From Paenibacillus mesophilus (GTDB taxonomy: Bacteria; Bacillota; Bacilli; Paenibacillales; NBRC-103111): DNA of 64,000 nt. Numbering within the stretch: position 1 is the first letter of the stretch; each line of letters opens with the position of its first letter. Shown here piece after piece: positions 36,657-43,871 of the stretch. The notes beneath the pieces were generated by a model, which worked only from the letters and a program-made list of their open reading frames with translations, ran no database searches and was not told where the DNA came from. The translations under genes were made by a program, and so were the position numbers. The stretch is taken from positions 124,001-188,000 of the forward strand of contig NZ_VCRA01000014.1 in the NCBI RefSeq assembly GCF_005938385.1. The letters are read 5' to 3'.

Positions 36657-37538
36657 TTAGTTGACCATGTTTGATATGTGGTCCGCCTGATCAGGCAGCT
36701 CGGGTTTGACCAGCCTGCGGTAGTTTTCCGGTGTCATGCCTACGCGTTCTTTGAACAGACGGCTGAAATGGGAAACGTTTTTGAAACCGGCCTGGAAGCA
36801 TATGTCCGTAATCGAGCACTCCTTCTGCATATGAAGAAGCCGCTTCGCATGGTCGACGCGTCTACGGTACAAATAATCGAATATGGTCATGCCGGTATTT
36901 TCGCGGAAAATTTTGGACATGTATTGTTTGCTCAAATGGAGCTCCTTCTCCATGGCATCCAGCGACAAGTCTTCATTGAATGCGGTTTCAAGGAAAGCGA
37001 TCATTTTCCGTACATTCCGTTCTTTGTCGGACAACGTATAGTTCAATGCTTTCATGGCCGGCTCGCATTGGGCGTACAAAACAATGAGCAGATCGGAAAA
37101 AGCCATGACCAGCCGATTGAAGCAAACCCAATCGGCACCGGGGTGAAATCGGGCGATTCTAAGCAAGATGGACTCGCATTCCGACATCGCCGAGCCCGTC
37201 AATCTCGTATGAAAGTGGCCGAGTACCTCGAAGGGCAGCAGTAAATCGATTCCGTTTACTTGTGCTCCGATCGTCCTTAGTACGGACGGATGAAACAAGA
37301 TGCTCGTATGAAGGGTGCCGAAGTGCCCCTCATCCCGCTGTCCGTGCTGCTTCGTCCCGTCCGCAATCAGCAAGTCGCCGGCCGCAAGCGATAGCGTACT
37401 CTCGCCAAGCCGATATTCGCCATTGCCATCGTGAAAGTAGCGAATCTCGTAATGGTGCGGACCATGCAGCCTGACAGGTATGGGAGTGCCGCTGCGGTAT
37501 CGAAAGTCGTGAAGCAGGACGGGACGCTGGGCAATCAT
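36657..37538 (-). CDS. AraC family transcriptional regulator, paralogue
   Basis: 293 residues from the ATG at 37538, which has TAGGAGT 8 bases upstream; the GTG at 37547 overlaps that site. Same architecture as its neighbour: cupin (about 25-110: HHYEIRYFHDG) and C-terminal HTH pair (KQYMSKIFRENTGM; SHFSRLFKERVGMTPENYRR). The two regulators share the same motif order and probably arose by tandem duplication. First gene of the araC-araC-binding protein run on the minus strand. Confidence 0.88.
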   Translation of the reverse strand: MIAQRPVLLHDFRYRSGTPIPVRLHGPHHYEIRYFHDGNGEYRLGESTLSLAAGDLLIADGTKQHGQRDEGHFGTLHTSILFHPSVLRTIGAQVNGIDLLLPFEVLGHFHTRLTGSAMSECESILLRIARFHPGADWVCFNRLVMAFSDLLIVLYAQCEPAMKALNYTLSDKERNVRKMIAFLETAFNEDLSLDAMEKELHLSKQYMSKIFRENTGMTIFDYLYRRRVDHAKRLLHMQKECSITDICFQAGFKNVSHFSRLFKERVGMTPENYRRLVKPELPDQADHISNMVN

Positions 37539-37791
37539 GCTATCCACTCCTAACGGTAAGTTTTCACCATTTTACCACAACGGTTTGGGGTGGTATACCG
37601 TTTCGTAGGGACGCCCGCGAGTATGGACGATTAGTCGATTGCCCTATACTCCTGCTTCGTTATCCAATACGTTCATCTCCTTTTGGGATATACCAGAGTT
37701 AAAAGCCAGTGTACCAGACAACAGTCGGCGGTTCTTTCCTCCCATTCATGTATGTACCGGCTCATTTGACTGACATCGGCAGAATAGGCGA
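37539..37791. other. Gene-free stretch upstream of the AraC paralogue
   Basis: With the adjoining terminator this gap is about 300 bases. It must carry the promoter of the minus-strand AraC genes, but no convincing -35/-10 pair stands out. No gene, repeat or RNA was recognised. Confidence 0.5.
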
Positions 37792-37836
37792 AGCAAAAGA
37801 AAGAAGAGGCGGCCTCAGATAAGGGAACCGCCTCTT
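37792..37836 (-). terminator. Terminator of the nitrite/sulfite reductase gene
   Basis: AAGAGGCGG (37804-37812) pairs with CCGCCTCTT (37828-37836). Read on the minus strand the hairpin is followed by a pyrimidine-rich CTTCTTTCTTTT. Confidence 0.75.
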
Positions 37837-37840
37837 GGAA

Positions 37841-39451
37841 TCAAGAAGCCAATATTTGCGTCAATTTTTCCTGGAACGCCGGAATGCCTACGCGCCCAAC
37901 GAACTGGTGGAACGTTTCTTCGGCGCTGCGATTTTCTTTGTAGAACAAAATGAGCTGGGCCAATACGGAGCCGACGTCGTCGCCTTTCACGCGGCCTTTG
38001 AGCGGCTCGTTGAACTTGGCGCCCGGACCGAGAATACCGCCGACGGCGATATCGAATGCGTCGACCATGCCGTCCGGCGTTTTAACGAGTGCGCCTTGCA
38101 GGCCGATATCGGCGATATGCTTCTGGCCGCAAGCGTTCGGGCATCCGATAAAGTGGATCCGAATGTCTTCGTCGAGCTCGACACGGCTATCCAAATACTC
38201 CGCCACGGTACGTGCGCGCTCTTTCGTTTCCACGACGGCCAGATTACAAAATTCGTTGCCGGTGCAAGAAACTGTCCGGCTCATGAAGGGTTTCGGTGTC
38301 GGTGTCAGACGCTCGAGCACCGTTTCCTTCAGCAAAGCTTCCACTTTGCCATCCGGCACCCCGGACAACAAAATGTTTTGCGAGACGGTCGTACGCAGCG
38401 TACGGTCGCCGTATTCGTCCGCCAGGCGAGCGAGCTCGATGAACTCATCGGCACTCAATCTTCCTACCGGTACGTTCAGACCGACATAGTTCAGCCCCGC
38501 CTGCTTCTGGGGATGTACGCCGTCGAAATAAGCGGCCTGCCAGCCTACGGTTTTGTCCTCGCCGCGGGAAGGCATGTCCCCGATCAGCTCGACCAGCTTG
38601 TCGCGGAACTTCTCGGCTCCCCAGTCGGCGACCAAAAATTTGAGGCGCGCATGGTGGCGCTTCTCGCGGTAACCGTAGTCGCGATAAATCGTCGTAACGC
38701 CGATTGCAACCTTCAGCACCTCATCCGGACGAACGAACATGTCAAGCTGCTTCGCCAGATGCGGCTTCGCGGACAAGCCTCCTCCAACCCATGCATGGAA
38801 GCCGAGCACTTCCTCGCCGTCGATCGTCTTCGTCGCCGGGGTAAAAGCAAGGCACTGGATTTCGGCGTGAGCGTTGTTATAAATATTAGAAGAGATGGAC
38901 ATCTTATACTTGCGGGGCAGGTTGGAAAAATCTCGGTTCAACAAGAAGAAGTCGTTGACTTCGTTGACGAGCGCCGTCGTATCCATCAGCTCGTCCTTAT
39001 CGATGCCGGCAAGAGGATTGCCTACTATCGTTCTCGGGCAATCTCCGCAAGCTTCGTAAGAGTACAGCCCTACGGCTTCGAGTCTCTTGAAAATATCCGG
39101 CATATCTTCGATGCGCAGCCAGTGGTATTGAATCGCCTGGCGCGTCGTAATATCCATCAGATCACGTCCGTAGTCTTTGGCGATAAGCGCCAGCGCACGG
39201 GCTTGATCGGTGCTCAGTATTCCCGAGTTGATGCGTACGCGCATCATGAAATATCCGTCTTTCGGCTTTTGTTCGTATACGCCGGCCCATTTGAACCGGT
39301 TCTTCTCGTCTTCCGGAATAGAGTCGTAACCTTCCTTTGCATATTTCTCGATGATTGTCCGGATGACATCGAGCCCGTCCTTTTCCAGCTTGACCAGTTC
39401 CATTTTATTCAGCTTGGACGGGTCCGAAGTCCATATCGGTTCATAAGCCAC
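37841..39451 (-). CDS. Siroheme-dependent nitrite/sulfite reductase
   Basis: 536 residues from the GTG at 39451 (GGAGGT 7 bases upstream, giving MAYEPIWTSDPSKLN). The [4Fe-4S]-siroheme ligands are in SCTGNEFCN and GCPNACGQ near residues 400-450, and the two nitrite/sulfite reductase ferredoxin-like half-domain repeats are recognisable. It resembles the ferredoxin-dependent, single-subunit group (NirA/SirA). Whether it reduces sulfite or nitrite cannot be settled from sequence; no nitrate-uptake genes or cys genes are adjacent. An in-frame start 36 bases upstream is possible but lacks a ribosome binding site. Confidence 0.88.
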   Translation of the reverse strand: MAYEPIWTSDPSKLNKMELVKLEKDGLDVIRTIIEKYAKEGYDSIPEDEKNRFKWAGVYEQKPKDGYFMMRVRINSGILSTDQARALALIAKDYGRDLMDITTRQAIQYHWLRIEDMPDIFKRLEAVGLYSYEACGDCPRTIVGNPLAGIDKDELMDTTALVNEVNDFFLLNRDFSNLPRKYKMSISSNIYNNAHAEIQCLAFTPATKTIDGEEVLGFHAWVGGGLSAKPHLAKQLDMFVRPDEVLKVAIGVTTIYRDYGYREKRHHARLKFLVADWGAEKFRDKLVELIGDMPSRGEDKTVGWQAAYFDGVHPQKQAGLNYVGLNVPVGRLSADEFIELARLADEYGDRTLRTTVSQNILLSGVPDGKVEALLKETVLERLTPTPKPFMSRTVSCTGNEFCNLAVVETKERARTVAEYLDSRVELDEDIRIHFIGCPNACGQKHIADIGLQGALVKTPDGMVDAFDIAVGGILGPGAKFNEPLKGRVKGDDVGSVLAQLILFYKENRSAEETFHQFVGRVGIPAFQEKLTQILAS

Positions 39452-39718
39452 TTGAAGTACCTCCCATAATGTGCATAAATCCGACAAAAAGAGTATGATA
39501 AGCTATGCTGATACTATCACATTTTGTAGAATGCGTAAATGCGGAGAGGTGCGTTTTGGTTCCGGTCGATTATCAATTGTTCTTATGAGTGATATAGGAA
39601 TTCGTGATAAGAAAAGAATGCCGAATCGTTGTCGTCAAAATGGTGACAAACTTGTTAACAATGCAGAATTTGCTTGCAACGATTGACTTTGCACGATAAC
39701 ATAGATGAAGATGAGTAT
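39452..39718. other. Intergenic region between divergent reductase and DUF2759 genes
   Basis: A/T-rich, without a gene. TTGCAA (39674-39679) and TAACAT (39697-39702), 17 bp apart, could be a plus-strand promoter reading into the repeat array. The minus-strand promoter of the reductase should lie near 39480-39540 (TATCAT- and TAGTAT-like hexamers) but is not certain. Confidence 0.35.
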
Positions 39719-39830
39719 AAGTGTGAATATGCGAATAATTGTGCAATTTTCACACTAAGTGTGAATATGCGGTATAAGTGCAATTTTCACACCAAGTGTG
39801 AATATGCGAAAGTTGACGCAATTATCACAC
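39719..39830. repeat. Three tandem imperfect 38-bp repeats with internal dyads
   Basis: The 15-mer AAGTGTGAATATGCG occurs exactly at 39719-39733, 39757-39771 and 39794-39808. Each copy is followed by GTGCAATTTTCACAC (39741-39755, 39778-39792) or the variant ACGCAATTATCACAC (39816-39830). Where units meet they form palindromes TTCACAC-N3-GTGTGAA. The array ends 34 bp before the start codon of the small membrane protein, within its likely leader or promoter. It looks like a multi-site binding region for a dimeric regulator or a repeated RNA hairpin. Regulator unknown. Confidence 0.85.
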
Positions 39831-39864
39831 AACGTGACGTTTAACCTTAAGGAGGTCCCAAGCT

Positions 39865-40077
39865 ATGTATTTGGCAGATGAAGCTGCTGCGGCAAGTGCA
39901 TCCAACTTCCACACATTCGACTTTTTCATGATTGTATTCACGATCCTTTTGATCGTCGCCGTGGTGAGATTGGTCGGCGCAAAGGTAAAAAATAAATTCG
40001 CGATCGGATTTGCCGCATTCAGTCTGTTCGTGTTTATCGTATTGGACATTTTCATGGTACAAAGCTGGATGGGCTAA
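39865..40077 (+). CDS. Small two-helix membrane protein (DUF2759-like)
   Basis: 70 residues with two hydrophobic helices (about 18-38 and 47-66) joined by a short Lys-containing turn. Length and pattern fit the DUF2759/YqgW group of Bacilli, whose function is unknown. ATG follows a strong AAGGAGGT site. Preceded by the tandem repeat array and followed by a strong terminator, so it is a single-gene, probably tightly regulated unit. Confidence 0.7.
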   Translation: MYLADEAAAASASNFHTFDFFMIVFTILLIVAVVRLVGAKVKNKFAIGFAAFSLFVFIVLDIFMVQSWMG

Positions 40078-40114
40078 ACGACATATAGCTCTGGAATGGA
40101 ATAAGGAACGACAT

Positions 40115-40150
40115 GAAAACACCCTTGCGATTGCAAGGGTGTTTTCATTC
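40115..40150. terminator. Terminator shared by DUF2759 gene and MBOAT operon
   Basis: A perfect 14-bp stem GAAAACACCCTTGC (40115-40128) with GCAAGGGTGTTTTC (40133-40146) and a 4-base loop, with T-rich arms on both strands. It lies between two convergent units and can serve both. Confidence 0.9.
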
Positions 40151-40175
40151 GTTAGCGTATCATTGCTCATTCGCT

Positions 40176-41324
40176 CTACCAGTTCAATAGCCCTCTATAA
40201 ATACGCAGGACGACATCCGAATTCCCGCTGTACACAATGACCGCAGCCGTCACGAGCAGCTGCGTGCACACGCAGCGGAAAAAGAAGTAGCCGGACGATA
40301 CCTTCTTTCGGTTGACGAGCGACAGCTTCAGAAGGCTTTCCAGAGCCATCAGCACGCCATGATACACACCCCAGAGCAAGTACAGCCAGGAAAAGCCGTG
40401 CCATAAGCCGATGCACACCATAATTACGATGGACAGGCCGGCCGCCGCGCCGCGGGACGAATATTTACGCGAGAAGATCATGAAGATATGATCGCGGAAC
40501 CAATCGCCGAGCGTAGCGTGCCAATTGCGCCAATATTGGGTGAGCGTAGGCGACAGGAACGGCTGCTTGAAGTTTTCCGGAATCGTATAGCCCATCAGCC
40601 GGCCGAAGCCGATCGCGATATCGGAGTAACCGGAGAAGTCGAAATAGATGAGCGCATAAAACCATACCATTAGAAACAAGCTGTGGTACACTTGCAGATC
40701 GTGCTCCAGCACGTCTTTGAACACGACGGTCATGCCGGCCACGAGCACGACTTTCTTGAACAAGCCGAGTATGATGCGCTTGATCCCGGCTTCGAAATCA
40801 GCCGCCGTAACGGCGTAAGGCTTCTTCGCGTCGGCTATGAAGTCGCGGAACTTCAGGATCGGTCCCGAGGTGAACGTCGGGATAAACAGCAGGTAGTTGA
40901 CGAAGTCGAGAAACGGCGCTTTGCTGTCCTTGCCGACGTAATAGGCGAAGTAATAAGCGTCGATCACTTTGAGTACGGTGTAGATAAGTCCGAATAAATA
41001 GATCGTATCAAACAACGGGTGCTCGAACAGCTTCATCCCGAACAGCCTGAGCGAAGAGACGGCCGCGACATTCGCGATGATCGCCGTGCCGAACAACAGT
41101 CTCCTTCCTCTAGGTGCGTAGCACATCCACACGTATCCCGCGTAGTTGACAAGTACATACACCGCCGAGAAGAGGAACAGCTTGCGGCTGAACAAGTATA
41201 GGAAGCACAGGTTGAACAAGAGCACGAGTATTCGTTTGTTGTGCGGCCATCGCCGTGTGAGCATCAGCACGAAGACCATACCGAGCAAGGCGGCCAAAGC
41301 GTGCAGGTTCAACAAATAAGACAT
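40176..41324 (-). CDS. MBOAT family acyltransferase (DltB-like)
   Basis: 382 residues, about ten membrane segments. MBOAT signatures: YWRNWHATLGDWFRDHI with H269, and the catalytic-tunnel histidine H309 in CIGLWHGFSW. In DltB the equivalent residues line a channel through which the carrier protein's thioester reaches the outer face. Closely follows the microprotein gene (31-bp gap; CTAAAGGAGC before the ATG). With the upstream carrier protein, amino acid:carrier protein ligase and SGNH protein it should transfer an activated aminoacyl group across the membrane. An O-acetyltransferase role (AlgI-like) is the alternative, but the neighbouring ligase and carrier argue for aminoacylation. Confidence 0.9.
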   Translation of the reverse strand: MSYLLNLHALAALLGMVFVLMLTRRWPHNKRILVLLFNLCFLYLFSRKLFLFSAVYVLVNYAGYVWMCYAPRGRRLLFGTAIIANVAAVSSLRLFGMKLFEHPLFDTIYLFGLIYTVLKVIDAYYFAYYVGKDSKAPFLDFVNYLLFIPTFTSGPILKFRDFIADAKKPYAVTAADFEAGIKRIILGLFKKVVLVAGMTVVFKDVLEHDLQVYHSLFLMVWFYALIYFDFSGYSDIAIGFGRLMGYTIPENFKQPFLSPTLTQYWRNWHATLGDWFRDHIFMIFSRKYSSRGAAAGLSIVIMVCIGLWHGFSWLYLLWGVYHGVLMALESLLKLSLVNRKKVSSGYFFFRCVCTQLLVTAAVIVYSGNSDVVLRIYRGLLNW

Positions 41325-41355
41325 GGGCGGGCTCCTTTAGCGAATGGGCGGTCGG

Positions 41356-41466
41356 TCAAAAGCCTTCGTAAATAAACAGCCCTTTGCCCGTAAAGCAAAT
41401 GGCTACCAGAGCGAGCATGATCGCATACACGATCACTTCGCCGATTTTCCGAAAGATCGCAGCCAT
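41356..41466 (-). CDS. DltX-like membrane microprotein (36 residues)
   Basis: A 36-residue reading frame begins at an ATG preceded by GGAGGT at 6 bases and overlaps the end of the SGNH gene by 34 bp. One membrane helix spans about residues 10-26, and the protein ends in FIYEGF (31-36), matching the FxYxxF C-terminal motif of DltX (typically FIYNEF). In the dlt system DltX binds DltB and its C-terminal motif, in particular the Tyr, takes part in passing D-alanine to lipoteichoic acid. Here it sits between the SGNH and MBOAT genes exactly where such a partner is expected. The match of motif, size, topology, position and ribosome binding site makes it very likely real although very short. Confidence 0.85.
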   Translation of the reverse strand: MAAIFRKIGEVIVYAIMLALVAICFTGKGLFIYEGF

Positions 41467-42368
41467 CGGTCCACCTCCGCAGTAAATTTCGGCGCGCCGG
41501 TCTCGCGGTTCAAATGGACGAGATCGTGAAATTCGTCCGGCTTGAAGGCGTCGGACAAGTCGAGGACGGGAATCGCGTTAATATTCAGCGCTCCATTGAC
41601 CCGTTCCTTCAGCTGCTTCCAATAAGCAGGCTGCGGATAGGCGGCATCCGGATTGAGCGGCATCCATACGACCTTAAGGGGCAAGGCATGCTCCTTGGCA
41701 TAGCCGATTACCCAATCGAGCGCATCCAGATTGTCGGCCATATCTCCAAGCTGCATCCAGCTGTAGTTGGCTTCGTAACGTTCCCAGTCTTTCTTCAGCT
41801 GCTCGGCTGTCTCGCGCCCGAAGTACAGCTCTTTGTCGATCCAACGGGGCTCGTACGTACGGAAGTCGATCTCTCCCTTGCGTATCCCCGCCCAGAAATT
41901 GCGGATCCATTCTCCGCCCGCATCCTGGAAGTAGTCGCGGTAATAGAACATGTAAGGGCTGTACGAAGGCTTGGACCACGGGAAACGGGGGTCTGTCTGC
42001 ATCTTGTCCAGCATCGTGTGGACGTCGATACCGACGACGAGCTGTTCCTCGGGCTCATAGAGGCCGCGCCGTAAAATTTCGCGCAGATCGGTTATTTTGC
42101 CGTAAGACATCCCCATCTCCACGAGCGGGATTTGCGCCTTGTCTTCCATGTAAGCCCCGGTGACGGCCGAGTTGCCAAAAAAAACGGGACCGGAACGATC
42201 CCACTGGTGGTGAAACAACGTTTTCGTAAAATCGTCCTTCTCGAACCTCCGGGAGTTCGTCATCGGGTCCCGCCATGCGGCGAATGCGTCGATCAGCAGG
42301 AACACGATGACGAGCATCAGCACGAATCCGTTCTTTCTCACATGAGTCCATAATTTCACGCGAATCAC
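41433..42368 (-). CDS. SGNH/DltD-like membrane-anchored protein
   Basis: 311 residues. N-terminal signal anchor (about 14-32), then an extracytoplasmic domain of the SGNH type: the nucleophile is S67 in VFFGNSAVTG and a DxxH pair D282/H285 (HDLVHLN) lies near the C-terminus, as in DltD and alginate-type acyltransferases. It may accept the acyl group from the microprotein/MBOAT or transfer it to the polymer. GTG start 3 bases after the ligase stop codon, with only a weak ribosome binding site, so translation is probably coupled; the GTG at 42359 is an alternative. The last 34 bases overlap the microprotein gene. Confidence 0.8.
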   Translation of the reverse strand: MIRVKLWTHVRKNGFVLMLVIVFLLIDAFAAWRDPMTNSRRFEKDDFTKTLFHHQWDRSGPVFFGNSAVTGAYMEDKAQIPLVEMGMSYGKITDLREILRRGLYEPEEQLVVGIDVHTMLDKMQTDPRFPWSKPSYSPYMFYYRDYFQDAGGEWIRNFWAGIRKGEIDFRTYEPRWIDKELYFGRETAEQLKKDWERYEANYSWMQLGDMADNLDALDWVIGYAKEHALPLKVVWMPLNPDAAYPQPAYWKQLKERVNGALNINAIPVLDLSDAFKPDEFHDLVHLNRETGAPKFTAEVDRWLRSFGKSAK

Positions 42369-42371
42369 TCG

Positions 42372-43583
42372 TTATCTTTTTTTGGTTTGCCAAGCGTGAT
42401 ACTGCTCGCGGAACGCCGCCGGCCAGCCTTCCTCGTTCAGGCCGAACTGGGCAAGGAAAGCGAACACCCACCGCTCGAGTCCGAAGCCGACACAGCCTGT
42501 AGTGGCGGGCCGTTTGCCGGTTTTGATATCAAAGGCGGTACCGAAGGCGGTGCTGTGAAAGTTGACGGAGCTGCAGGCGATCGATTTGTTGATATACGGA
42601 ATCGTCAGCCGCATCTCGTACTTCATCTCCTGATTGCGCTGGAACGAAGCTTTCACCTGGAAATCGTTCGTGAAAAACGGGTCGTTCGCGTTCTCGATCA
42701 GGCAGTCGATTTCCCATTCCATGGCGAGCTGCTTCAGGTGCTCTACCGCCTTCATACGGTTGTCGCGGACGAACTCCGGTTTGCCGACGAAAATGATTTC
42801 CCGCATGCTGAAATCGAGCAGTCGGCCGAAGTCGGCATGGTTTTTCGATTCGTACCGGTGACATTTCGCAACTGCGGTCGCGACGATGCCATCCCCCTCC
42901 AGTGTCTCGCCTTGAAGCCCTTCGTAGCAATGATAGCACGTCGAAGGGTTCATCGCGAAGCGGGGCTTCGGCATATTCCGGTTCAAATCGAGCGGAGCTT
43001 CGGCTTTCCAGCCGCCTGATTGCCGGATCGATTCGGAGAACGATTCGATGACGTCCAGATCGTCCCGCAGATGGCTCAGGAAATGAAGATGCTCCGGGAA
43101 CGAAGTGAAATGGTTCGTTTTATCAAGCGTAGACAGATGGATAACAGCCGGATACGACTCTTCCTTCGCTCCGAAGGCGTTCGCGATCCGCTGCACGAAC
43201 GTGTCGTCGAAGAAGCGAAGCAGGCTCGAGAACGGTTCGCGGAAAATGAACAGTCCCGGCTCGAGCACCTTGATCGTCTTCGCTTCGACCAGATCGGCGA
43301 TAATATCGCCTCGGTATGGCATCGCGCCGCGATGCTCGAACAGGATATGCTCCTTGAAGCCGAAGTCGCCCTTGGAGAACCGTTCGATCAGCCGCTCAAC
43401 GCCGGCTATGATTCGTTCCCCGCCGTCCGGAGCGTGGTGGGTGACCGTCAGCGTCCCGTTCTCCAGGCGAATGTCGTCGATATGCTCGCTAACGAAGGCG
43501 GAGGCGTATTTGAGCTGTCCGTGCTGGTTCGGGTCGAGCCGATCCAAGGAAATGACGCAAGAGATCGCGTTATCAGTGTGCAT
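42372..43583 (-). CDS. Class II aaRS-like amino acid:[carrier protein] ligase
   Basis: 403 residues. The C-terminal 200 residues are a class II synthetase core related to atypical seryl-tRNA synthetases: motif 2 has R243-x-E245 (KCHRYES), motif 3 is GCVGFGLERW with R371. Probable zinc ligands are C216 (or C219) in STCYHCYEG, E245, and C364. No tRNA-binding domain of a full synthetase is seen. Known members of this group activate glycine or alanine with ATP and load it on the phosphopantetheine of a neighbouring carrier protein. That carrier is the gene directly upstream (4-bp gap). The N-terminal 200 residues are not recognised. ATG follows GGGGAGG. The amino acid cannot be read from sequence. 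Confidence 0.85.
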   Translation of the reverse strand: MHTDNAISCVISLDRLDPNQHGQLKYASAFVSEHIDDIRLENGTLTVTHHAPDGGERIIAGVERLIERFSKGDFGFKEHILFEHRGAMPYRGDIIADLVEAKTIKVLEPGLFIFREPFSSLLRFFDDTFVQRIANAFGAKEESYPAVIHLSTLDKTNHFTSFPEHLHFLSHLRDDLDVIESFSESIRQSGGWKAEAPLDLNRNMPKPRFAMNPSTCYHCYEGLQGETLEGDGIVATAVAKCHRYESKNHADFGRLLDFSMREIIFVGKPEFVRDNRMKAVEHLKQLAMEWEIDCLIENANDPFFTNDFQVKASFQRNQEMKYEMRLTIPYINKSIACSSVNFHSTAFGTAFDIKTGKRPATTGCVGFGLERWVFAFLAQFGLNEEGWPAAFREQYHAWQTKKR

Positions 43584-43587
43584 GGCG

Positions 43588-43839
43588 TTACCTCCCCTTC
43601 TTGGCGGCGATAAAGGTAGAGATCTCCCTTATCGTGTTAAGCGGATACAGCATCAAATCCTGATTCGTCACTTGGATCCCGTATGTTTTCTCGATATGAG
43701 CGATCAGGGCGGTAGCTCCGATCGAGTCGATGAACCCATAGTCGAACAAATGGACATCGGTCGTGAAGTCGTCGTCACCGTCTTCGATTTCGTAGCGCTC
43801 CCGAATATGGCGCTCCAGTTCCAGCATAATGTCTTCCAT
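43588..43839 (-). CDS. Acyl carrier protein (DltC-like)
   Basis: 83 residues, acidic four-helix carrier fold, with the phosphopantetheine attachment serine S39 in FIDSIGATAL. ATG follows AAAGGAG. The gene is immediately before the ligase and should carry the activated amino acid as a thioester in the cytoplasm for the MBOAT protein. It is distinct from fatty acid AcpP (motif there DSL) and lacks other NRPS domains. Confidence 0.92.
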   Translation of the reverse strand: MEDIMLELERHIRERYEIEDGDDDFTTDVHLFDYGFIDSIGATALIAHIEKTYGIQVTNQDLMLYPLNTIREISTFIAAKKGR

Positions 43840-43871
43840 CGCTCAAGTCTCCTTTAGAACAATCTGGTGGA

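Noticed and set aside
37660-37710. A few-codon minus-strand frame with AAAGGAG near 37680
   Set aside because: Only about seven codons long and with no conserved feature visible; too weak to list.
43588-43839. Carrier protein as part of a nonribosomal peptide or fatty acid cluster
   Set aside because: No condensation, adenylation or ketosynthase domains nearby; neighbours are MBOAT, SGNH, microprotein and ligase.
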